Shown in pieces: positions 8,541 to 15,558 of a stretch of 62,627 nt of DNA. The stretch is from Streptomyces sp. ISL-1 (GTDB taxonomy: Bacteria > Actinomycetota > Actinomycetes > Streptomycetales > Streptomycetaceae): NCBI RefSeq assembly GCF_018614585.1, contig NZ_JAGGOI010000057.1, positions 1 to 62,627 on the forward strand. Direction: 5' to 3'. Positions within the stretch are counted from its first letter, which is position 1; each line of letters starts with the position of its first letter. The notes under the pieces are model-generated. The model searched no databases, was not told the DNA's origin, and worked only from the letters and a program-made list of their open reading frames with translations. The translations under genes and the position numbers were made by a program.

Positions 8541-9929
8541 CTAAACGGTAGGCGGCACGTACACCCCGCCGCCGAGGCGGGCGTGATCCGGCCAGTTGGA
8601 CTCGTGCCACTCCCGGTGCTCACGGAAGGTCATCCGGGGCGAGGCCACGACCAGCCGCTCGTCGACATATGTGCGCAGCCCCGTCACGCGTGAGGCGAGT
8701 TCTTCGTTGGTGTCGCCGGTGACCAGCATGAGGCCAAGGCTCTGGCCGATGAACTCGATCGAGTCTGGCAGCGAGCTGCCGAAGGGGTGCTCGTAGCGTG
8801 CGTAGGTCACACCTGGGAGCGACTCCAGCTCGGTGACAGACGGGTAGCTGATGATCGTTCCGGGGCGGCCGAGCAGATGGGTGTGGCCGACCGCACCGGT
8901 ACGGATCTTCACATCGAGTTCGGGCCGCTTTCCGAGAGCGCACAGCACGCCGCACTCGGAGAGGTCGACATTGAACTTGTGCAGCACCTGTTCCTCGGTG
9001 AGGCCGCCGCCACGGCGGGCGGCACATTCGCCGAAGCTGACCGTGCCGGTCGCCGGATTGTGGAACAGCTCCATGTGGAATACGCCCGTGGTCATCCCAA
9101 GGGCCTCCAGCGAGCCGCGCACCACGGGGGCGGCCAGGTCGTACGCCCAAGATTCGGAATCCGGGTCCATGGCCCGCGCCCACAGCGGTCGCTGCTCCCG
9201 CAGGGCGTCGAGGCACGGCTCACCGTACTTGCCGAGGGCGAAGAAGAGCACCTCGCCCTCGAAGACCACGCCATCGGCGATCCACTCTTCTCCCTGCATG
9301 AACTCCTCCAGCACGAACGTGCGCCGGTCCAGCTGCCGGGCCCGGAACTCGCGGCTGAGGGCCTCCAGCTCTGTGTAGTCGGCGACGGTGGAGGTGAAAC
9401 CGGTGCCCCCGTACGAGAGAGGCTTGAGGACGGAGCGGGCGAAGGGGGTGTCGGCGAGATGGCGTACGTCGTGGATGTCCTCGATGGCCATCGCCGCGGC
9501 GGTGCTGAGGCCCGCCTCGCGCACCCGGTGCTTCTGCAGGAACTTGTCGCGGAAGTGCAGCGCGACCACCGGGTCCATCCCCTGGCACCCGAGGTGCTTG
9601 GCCAGCAGGCCCGAGCTGACGAGGGCGAACTCGTCACCGGAGTGGACCGCGCTGAAGCGGTGGTCACCGAGCCCCGCCCGATAGAGCGCTCCCAGGACGG
9701 ACTCGGCATTGCCCACGTCGTCTGCGCGCAGGATCCGCACGCCCTCTTCGGGAACCGTGGGGCCGAAGTCCCAGGGTTCGGGGGCGCACAGGGCAACTGT
9801 CTCGGCCGCGTGGCGTTGGCAGGCGCGCAAGACGTACCTGTCCACGCCGATGTTGAGAATGGAGGTTTCCTGCCTGTCGGGCATGATCGCGCTGCTCCTG
9901 ACTGCTGTGAACGGGTCTTTCGTGGTCAC
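8541..9929 (-). CDS. ATP-grasp domain enzyme of the NRPS cluster
   Basis: 462 aa. The ATP-grasp fold is shown by a lysine-containing strand in ARSVLKPLSYGGTGFTSTV, the hinge FVLEEFMQGEEWIADGVVFEGEVLFFALGKYG, and the metal-binding region MELFHNPATGTVSFGECAARRGGG. Such enzymes form amide, ester or thioester bonds through an acyl-phosphate. The proposed GTG start at 9929 overlaps the upstream stop codon by 4 bp (GTGA), so translation is probably coupled to the hydroxylase gene. A later ATG (MPDRQETS) is possible. The gene ends exactly where the IS5 element begins, so a slightly altered C-terminus cannot be excluded. Its substrate is unknown; an amino acid or a peptide acid released from the NRPS are candidates. 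Confidence 0.8.
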   Translation of the reverse strand: MTTKDPFTAVRSSAIMPDRQETSILNIGVDRYVLRACQRHAAETVALCAPEPWDFGPTVPEEGVRILRADDVGNAESVLGALYRAGLGDHRFSAVHSGDEFALVSSGLLAKHLGCQGMDPVVALHFRDKFLQKHRVREAGLSTAAAMAIEDIHDVRHLADTPFARSVLKPLSYGGTGFTSTVADYTELEALSREFRARQLDRRTFVLEEFMQGEEWIADGVVFEGEVLFFALGKYGEPCLDALREQRPLWARAMDPDSESWAYDLAAPVVRGSLEALGMTTGVFHMELFHNPATGTVSFGECAARRGGGLTEEQVLHKFNVDLSECGVLCALGKRPELDVKIRTGAVGHTHLLGRPGTIISYPSVTELESLPGVTYARYEHPFGSSLPDSIEFIGQSLGLMLVTGDTNEELASRVTGLRTYVDERLVVASPRMTFREHREWHESNWPDHARLGGGVYVPPTV

Positions 9930-10954
9930 GTGGATGCGCCCGCGCGGGCGACCTCCGTGCTGTAGCTGCCGTGGCGGTAACGGAACACGTCGTGCCGGAC
10001 CCCGTGGTGAGTCTCGAACCGCAGGGTCCGCTCCTCGGTCCAGCACAGGTAGCGGAACTCGTTGTCCCCGATGTGCTCAAGTACGGCGTCCGGCTCGCCT
10101 TCGGCTACGAGGATCAGCCGTCCGTCGCGTACGAGGAGCGCCCCGACCGCGTCCGGGCGTGTCGGGTCGGACCACTCGTCGGCACTGGGGGGGTCGGCGT
10201 AGGGAAGCAGGAACGCGGCGGGTACCGACAGTGGGCCTGCCAAGCGCTCCAGGTCTGCTGGGGCGGCGGGCCGGCTGTCCGCCCTGAGCATCATCTCGGT
10301 GGGAGAGATGAGCGCGCGGTACTCGGCGGGGAAGAGGCCGAGGAGTCCGGGATCGCAGAAGCAGTCGATGACCAGGTGGACCCTCGGCCGGTCACCGTTG
10401 TTGTAGAGGTGGTGAGGTTTACCGAAGTCCGCGTACCACAGCTCTCCCGGCTGCCAGCGCTGCTCGGCGCCGTCGATCACGATGACGGCTTGGTCGTTGG
10501 TGGTGATCGGCATATGCAGCCGGGCCCAGCCGACCGGCAGGCCGTACGGGTAGTCGGTGTGCTCCCCGACCGAGGCACCCGGCTCCAGGCTCATGTACCG
10601 GACCGCGCGCAGCGCGGGGCCCAGGCCGGACAGCACGGAGGCGGTGTACGGCACCTTGTCCATGAACGGGGTGTTCGCATAGTCGGCCAGGCCGGGACCG
10701 CCGGCGTCCGTGCGGCGCGGGTCGCCGTCCGGGCCGCGCAGCGACAGCACCCGCCAGCCCTGGTACTCGTTCTCGATGATCGTGCCCGCGTCGAAGGTCG
10801 CCTGCGGGCTGAACCGCTCGCCGAGGGAGAAGAGTTCGTTCTGCAGGCGTTCGGCATCGAGCCCAGTGCGCAGTCTGACCACATCGGGCAGTGCTGCCGG
10901 ACTCGTGGTTGTGGTCGGGCCGGTGCTATCCGTCATGTGCGGGATCGTCCTCAC
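9926..10954 (-). CDS. Aspartyl/asparaginyl beta-hydroxylase-like 2-oxoglutarate oxygenase
   Basis: 342 aa. Residues ~45-220 form a cupin-fold Asp/Asn beta-hydroxylase domain. The iron ligands are seen as HTD in GASVGEHTDYPYG and a distal His in RPRVHLVIDCFCD, with GELWYADFGKPHHLYNNGD between them. Residues ~225-342 form an additional C-terminal region (DEWSDPTRPDAVGALLVRDGRLILVAEGEPD) that I do not recognise. The GTG start at 10954 overlaps the NRPS stop by 4 bp; an ATG 18 bp later (MTDSTGP) is an alternative. It most likely hydroxylates an amino acid (free or carrier-bound) or the peptide product. Asp or Asn is suggested only by family. Confidence 0.82.
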   Translation of the reverse strand: MRTIPHMTDSTGPTTTTSPAALPDVVRLRTGLDAERLQNELFSLGERFSPQATFDAGTIIENEYQGWRVLSLRGPDGDPRRTDAGGPGLADYANTPFMDKVPYTASVLSGLGPALRAVRYMSLEPGASVGEHTDYPYGLPVGWARLHMPITTNDQAVIVIDGAEQRWQPGELWYADFGKPHHLYNNGDRPRVHLVIDCFCDPGLLGLFPAEYRALISPTEMMLRADSRPAAPADLERLAGPLSVPAAFLLPYADPPSADEWSDPTRPDAVGALLVRDGRLILVAEGEPDAVLEHIGDNEFRYLCWTEERTLRFETHHGVRHDVFRYRHGSYSTEVARAGAST

Positions 10955-13905
10955 TGCTCGGTGTCGGAGGCGAGCGCCTGGGCGAGTGCACTCACGGTCG
11001 GGGTGCGATAGAGGGCGCGCAGCGGCATGGGGGGCATGCCGTGCTCACGGATGGCTGCCGCGACGCGTACCGCGTAGAGCGAATTACCGCCCAGGTCGAA
11101 GAAGTTGTCGTGAGGGCCGACCGGGACGCCGAGGACCTTTTGCCAGATCCGGGCCAGGGCGTCGGCCAGGGTCGGCGCGTCTCCTCGCGGCACGGAGGTG
11201 AAGTCGAGGTCCTCGCCCGCTCCCGGTCCCGGCGGGGCCGGGCATGCGGCTGGGGTCGGGGGCGCCGGGAGGCTCTGGACATCGAGCTTCCCGTTGACCG
11301 TGAGCGGCAGCGCCGGCAGGGGCGTGACGCTGGTCGGCACCATGAAATCCGGCAAGGTCCGTGCCGCGCGGCGTCGTACGGCGAGTGGGTCGATGCGGGC
11401 GTGCTCCGCGGGCACCACATAGGCGTGGATGCTCACCCCGGCGGCATCGCCACCCGCTCCGCCGTCCGAGAGGAGTACGGCTGCGGATCTGATGTCGGGG
11501 TCATCCAGCAGTACGGCGCGGATCTCGTCCAGTTCGATGCGGTATCCCCGCACCTTCACCTGGCTGTCCAGTCGGCCGAGGTGTTCCAGGGTCCCGTCGG
11601 GGCGCAGCCTGCCGCGGTCGCCGCTGCGGTACATCCGGCCGCCGCGGAAGGGGTCGGGTACGAAGCGCTGCTCGGTCAGCTCGGGCCGGTTCCAGTACTC
11701 GAGTGCCACACCGGCCCCGGCGACGTGGATCTCGCCGGGAGCGTCGCAGGGCAGCGGCCTGCCGAGCGGGTCCAGCACGTACACCTGCCACCCCGGCAAC
11801 GGGCGGCCGACCGAGCGGGATCCGGCGAGCGCGTGGCGGCGCTGCACGGTCTGGGCCGTCACATGGACCGTCGTCTCGGTGATGCCGAACATGTTGACCA
11901 TTCGGCACCGGGACTCCGGGTAGCGGTCGAACCAGCCGCCGAGGGCGGCGGTGTCCAGTGGTTCGCCGCCGAAGATGACGAGGCGCAACGGCAGGCGGGA
12001 GTCCTGCCGGAGGTCTGCCTCGGCGAGCTGGCCGAAGGCGGAGGGGGTCTGGCTCAGCACGGTGACTCCCTCCTTGAGGAGGAGGGAGTGGAACTCGTCG
12101 GGCGAGCGTGAGACCCAGTACGGGACGACAACCAGGCGGGCACCGGTGAGCAGGGCACCCCAGATCTCCCACACGGAGAAGTCGAACGCGCCGGAGTGGA
12201 AGAGCGACCAGACGTCGGCGGGTCCGAGCCCGAAGTCGGTACGGGTGGCATCCAGCAGAGCGACCACATTCCGGTGCGGCACGACCACGCCCTTGGGGCG
12301 GCCCGTGGAGCCGGAGGTGTAGATGATGTACGCCGCCGCGTCGGGTGCCCGTCTAGGGGCCAGCACGGCGGGTGCGGCGTCTGCGGCCTCGGCGAGCGCG
12401 GCGGGCGTCAGCAGTCGGATGCCCACGGCACCGGGGATCTCGTCGAGTTCGGTGACGACCAGGCGTAGTCCGGCGTCGTTCGCGGTGTGCGCGAGCCGGG
12501 CGGCGGGATAGGCGGGATCCATGGGTACGTAGACCCCGTCGGCCAGCAGCACCGCAAGCATGCTCACCACCAGATCGGTGGAGCGCCCGAGGCAGATGCC
12601 GACGTGTTCGCCGGACTGCGCCCCATGGGCCAGTAGCCCTGCCGCGAGCCGTCGGGCCCGGTCGAGCAGTTGGGCGTAGGTGGTGCGCTCGTCCTCGTAC
12701 ACCAGGGCGACGGTGTCGGGGTGGGTCGCGGCGCGCTCCGTGAACAGGTCGTCGATGCGCGTTGCCTGATGGGAGAGCAGGGTGCCGCCCGCGCCCAGCG
12801 CGATCAGCTCCTCGCGTTCACCCCGGTCCACCGGGTCGATGTCCTGTGGCATGGTCGCGGGCGTGGCGGCGCCGACGGCCTGGAACGCATGCGCCACATG
12901 GCGGGCGAAGCGCCGTGCGGAGTCCGCGTCTATCTCGGCGGGGCGGTGGTGGGTCTCCAGCCACAGGGTCCCGTCCGCGTCGAGGCGCGGAACGAGGGTG
13001 AGGGGGAACGGCGCGCTGTGGCAGGGGACCTGTCCCTCGGACGCGATGGGGAGCAGTCCGACCAGAACGCGGCCGCCGACACGCTGGGTGAGGGTCGCGT
13101 ATCCGGTGGGGTCGCAGCGTAAGGAGGGGTCGCGCAGTTGTCGTCGTGTGGTGCTGACGAGGGTGGACAGATCGTCGGTGCCGGTGAGGTCTGGCACGAG
13201 GAGCGTGGCGAAGTCGTGGGCACCAAGGGCGCGGGGAGGCCGGCCGGGGTCGGGGGCGATGGCCGCGACGACGGGGCGTTCCTGTCCTTCGTACCTGCCG
13301 AGCACGATGGCGGCAGCCACGGCAAGGGTGGCGGACACGTCCGTGGGGACGGCGGTGAGCGCGGTCCGCAGGGTGCTGGTGCGGTCACCCGCGTCGGGGT
13401 TGGCAGTGGCCCAGCCGGGGTGTTGGGCGTAGTCGGCGGCAGTCAAGCTCTGCCACATGTCAGAGTCCGGGGACACGGGCGGTGGCAGGGTCGCCTCGCG
13501 TAGGGCGAGTTGGCTGGAACATGTTGTTCGGCCGACCGGCTCCTCGCCGCCCGCGCGGGCTCGCGCTATCAGGGAGTCGGCGAGGACACGCAGCGAGCGC
13601 GGGTCCAGGACGGAACGGTGCGCGGACAGCACCAGGTCGGTCCGACCGTCGGTATGGCGCAGAAGCACGGCACGCGGCTGCGCGGAGGTGGCGCCGACGG
13701 GGCGAGCCAACTCTGCGCGGAGTCTGCGGCGGGCGGCGGGGGCGTCGGCGGGGTGAGGCACATCTTCACGCCACAGTTTGACTGGAAATAGTTGGCTGAA
13801 TCGATTCGCATCAGCATCGCCGGGGAGCGTCACGCGCAATGCGTGGCTGTGGGCTGAGAACCGACCGCTGTCCAGGATCAGCTGGGAACTTCGGGGAGTA
13901 GTCAC
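10951..13905 (-). CDS. NRPS: degenerate condensation-like region, A domain (Thr predicted), carrier domain
   Basis: 984 aa. Residues ~1-375 resemble a condensation domain, but the HHxxxDG position reads AHRSVLD, so it is probably inactive or structural. The A domain (~385-895) has YIIYTSGSTGRPKG, FDFSVWEIWGALLTG, NMFGITETT, MYRSGDRGR, the A8 region VKVRGYRIELDEI and the A10 lysine in VNGKLD. My hand-read specificity residues are D-F-W-S-I-G-M-V-H, close to Thr-activating codes. The carrier serine lies in FFDLGGNSLYAV (about residue 941). Codon 262 (13120-13122) is TTA, a rare codon read by the bldA tRNA in Streptomyces. The GTG start has GGAG ahead of it. It is the first gene of the minus-strand unit and has no thioesterase, so it must pass its aminoacyl group to a partner protein. 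Confidence 0.92.
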   Translation of the reverse strand: MTTPRSSQLILDSGRFSAHSHALRVTLPGDADANRFSQLFPVKLWREDVPHPADAPAARRRLRAELARPVGATSAQPRAVLLRHTDGRTDLVLSAHRSVLDPRSLRVLADSLIARARAGGEEPVGRTTCSSQLALREATLPPPVSPDSDMWQSLTAADYAQHPGWATANPDAGDRTSTLRTALTAVPTDVSATLAVAAAIVLGRYEGQERPVVAAIAPDPGRPPRALGAHDFATLLVPDLTGTDDLSTLVSTTRRQLRDPSLRCDPTGYATLTQRVGGRVLVGLLPIASEGQVPCHSAPFPLTLVPRLDADGTLWLETHHRPAEIDADSARRFARHVAHAFQAVGAATPATMPQDIDPVDRGEREELIALGAGGTLLSHQATRIDDLFTERAATHPDTVALVYEDERTTYAQLLDRARRLAAGLLAHGAQSGEHVGICLGRSTDLVVSMLAVLLADGVYVPMDPAYPAARLAHTANDAGLRLVVTELDEIPGAVGIRLLTPAALAEAADAAPAVLAPRRAPDAAAYIIYTSGSTGRPKGVVVPHRNVVALLDATRTDFGLGPADVWSLFHSGAFDFSVWEIWGALLTGARLVVVPYWVSRSPDEFHSLLLKEGVTVLSQTPSAFGQLAEADLRQDSRLPLRLVIFGGEPLDTAALGGWFDRYPESRCRMVNMFGITETTVHVTAQTVQRRHALAGSRSVGRPLPGWQVYVLDPLGRPLPCDAPGEIHVAGAGVALEYWNRPELTEQRFVPDPFRGGRMYRSGDRGRLRPDGTLEHLGRLDSQVKVRGYRIELDEIRAVLLDDPDIRSAAVLLSDGGAGGDAAGVSIHAYVVPAEHARIDPLAVRRRAARTLPDFMVPTSVTPLPALPLTVNGKLDVQSLPAPPTPAACPAPPGPGAGEDLDFTSVPRGDAPTLADALARIWQKVLGVPVGPHDNFFDLGGNSLYAVRVAAAIREHGMPPMPLRALYRTPTVSALAQALASDTEQ
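13120..13122 (-). promoter_or_regulatory. TTA (bldA-dependent) leucine codon
   Basis: On the minus strand, codon 262 of the NRPS that starts at 13905 reads TTA within PSLRCD. In Streptomyces the only tRNA reading UUA efficiently is the bldA product, so this codon can make translation of the minus unit depend on developmental stage. I saw no other in-frame TTA in the cluster when scanning by eye. Confidence 0.75.
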
Positions 13906-14256
13906 GACCGAACTCCAGAGATGGTAAAGGTCGGGTCATCGTGATGATTTAAGCCTTTACCCTCTCGTGTCAAGGAGTTTGTTGCGGGCGATTCGGTACT
14001 CACCGAATTCGGGACTTGAGCACGGATCGATTCCTTATTTCTATCCCATCGGGTCGAACCTTCACATCATCGCCAACGTAGATCATTCCGGACATATTCT
14101 CGACCCTTCTTCGAGGGTGACCCAGGACACATTGCTCTTTGTGTGGGGCTGTGCGCAGGATGAATCTGCACGTAACAAGGACTCTTGATGGTGTGTCAGC
14201 CACATCAATCACTTCTTCCAGCGTCGCAGCGAAGAAACGAACTAAAAGGGGAAGAC
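13906..14256. promoter_or_regulatory. Divergent promoter region of the NRPS cluster
   Basis: The 351 bp between the divergent minus (NRPS) and plus (MbtH) units is less GC-rich than its surroundings and must hold both promoters. It contains a perfect 8-bp inverted repeat, GGTAAAGG at 13923-13930 and CCTTTACC at 13954-13961, with 23 bp between the arms. It lies just upstream of the minus-unit start. It could be an operator or a hairpin. No regulatory gene is present in the cluster itself. Confidence 0.6.
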
Positions 14257-14469
14257 GTGGCCCTGAATCCCTTTGAAGCCGACATTTCGGGGAAGTTTAT
14301 CGTGCTGATCAATGACGAGAATCAGCATTCGCTGTGGCCCTCATGGGTTCCCGTTCCGGCCGGATGGAAATCCGTATCGGAGGGATCGCGTGAGAGCTGC
14401 GGCGCATATATAGAATCGCACTGGACCGATATGAGGCCGACCAGTCTGATCAATTCACGGAACAGCTGA
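14257..14469 (+). CDS. MbtH-like protein
   Basis: 70 aa. It has the family signature NPFE at the start, then FIVLINDENQHSLWPSWVPVPAGW with the conserved tryptophans, and SCGAYIESHWTDMRPTSL. MbtH proteins bind NRPS adenylation domains and are often needed for their solubility and activity. I choose the GTG at 14257 (VALNPFE) because AGGGGAAG lies directly ahead and the family begins with these residues. It is the first gene of the plus-strand unit and probably serves the A domains encoded on both strands. Confidence 0.93.
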   Translation: MALNPFEADISGKFIVLINDENQHSLWPSWVPVPAGWKSVSEGSRESCGAYIESHWTDMRPTSLINSRNS

Positions 14470-14543
14470 ACCTCGCCACACCTGGCGGGTCCGCCACATC
14501 GCGTTTCTCATTGCAAAACAACCCGGCAGGGGGTCGGTTCACC

Positions 14544-15557
14544 GTGTCCGAGGGCTCATATCTGCCTTCTGTACCACTCGACGAGTACGTGCGCATCGTG
14601 GCAGCACAGCATCCGCAGCTCCATGGACTGCTCGACCTCGTGCGCGCCCGCTCGGCGGACACCCTGTCTGCCCTGCTGTCCCTCACGAATGAGTTCGACT
14701 CCGACGACACCGGTCGCGGCGACTCCTACCGGCGGGCGCAGCAGGACGCCTTCGTACGCTGGACCGGGGCTCACCGGCTGCTGTCCCTGGCCACCCCGGC
14801 CGACCCGGCTGGCGACGTGGTCATCCTCGACGTTCTCGGCGGCGACGGCACCATAGCCCGGGCCGTCGGGGGCCGGGCCGACAGCAGTGCCGCCAAGCTC
14901 ACCATCCTGACCGGTGACATCTCCGGCGAGATGGTGGCCCAGGCGCTGGCCTACGGCCTGCCCGCCGTACGCCAGGCCGCCGAGGCGCTGCTGCTCCGCG
15001 ACGACTGCGTCGATGCCGCGCTCCTTGCGTACGGCACGCACCACATCGCCCCGGCGGACCGGCCCCGCGCCGCCGCCGAAGCCGTCCGCGTGGTCCGGCC
15101 CGGTGGTCGGGTGGTCCTGCACGACTTCGACGAATCCAGCCCGATGGCGCGGTTCTTCACCGACGTGGTACACCCCAACTCGTCGGCCGGCCACGACTAT
15201 CCGCACTTCACACGGGCCGAGATGGCGGACCACTTCGACGGACTTCCAGTATCCGTGCAGGTGTTGGACGTCTACGACCCGCTCGTCATTCGCGGATCGA
15301 CGGCGGAAGAGGTCCGTGACCGGATGTGCGACTACATTGCGGACATGTACGGAATACGGAGTTACCTCTCCGCTCAGCGGAACAACTCCGCCGCATGGGA
15401 TCTCCTCACGGAATTCTTCGACCACTCGGAATATCTCTCGGGTCTCTCTTCTCCGCCGACAGGTCCGGTGCGTCCGGTCATCCGTGAGCACGACGGCGAG
15501 TTCGCGGCCGAGGTACCACGGGTGGCCATCGTGGCCGTGGCCGAGAAGGCGGTCTGA
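14544..15557 (+). CDS. Class I SAM-dependent methyltransferase-like protein
   Basis: About 337 aa. It has a Rossmann-type motif I in VVILDVLGGDGTIARAV, an acidic strand-2 position in LTILTGDISGEMV, and LRDDCVDAALLAYGTHHI plus AVRVVRPGGRVVLHDFDE as later motifs. A C-terminal extension (MCDYIADMYGIRSYLSAQRNNSAAWDLLTEFFDH) is not part of the minimal fold. A GTG at 14544 follows a G-rich stretch; a TTG at 14511 would add 11 residues. The TGA ends one base before the next ATG, so the two genes are closely linked. The substrate is unknown; a free amino acid or keto acid precursor is possible. Loss of methyltransferase activity cannot be excluded. Confidence 0.75.
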   Translation: MSEGSYLPSVPLDEYVRIVAAQHPQLHGLLDLVRARSADTLSALLSLTNEFDSDDTGRGDSYRRAQQDAFVRWTGAHRLLSLATPADPAGDVVILDVLGGDGTIARAVGGRADSSAAKLTILTGDISGEMVAQALAYGLPAVRQAAEALLLRDDCVDAALLAYGTHHIAPADRPRAAAEAVRVVRPGGRVVLHDFDESSPMARFFTDVVHPNSSAGHDYPHFTRAEMADHFDGLPVSVQVLDVYDPLVIRGSTAEEVRDRMCDYIADMYGIRSYLSAQRNNSAAWDLLTEFFDHSEYLSGLSSPPTGPVRPVIREHDGEFAAEVPRVAIVAVAEKAV

Positions 15558-15558
15558 C

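Noticed and set aside
14511..14543. Upstream TTG start for the methyltransferase-like gene
   Set aside because: Weak start without a clear ribosome site; the GTG at 14544 is better placed.
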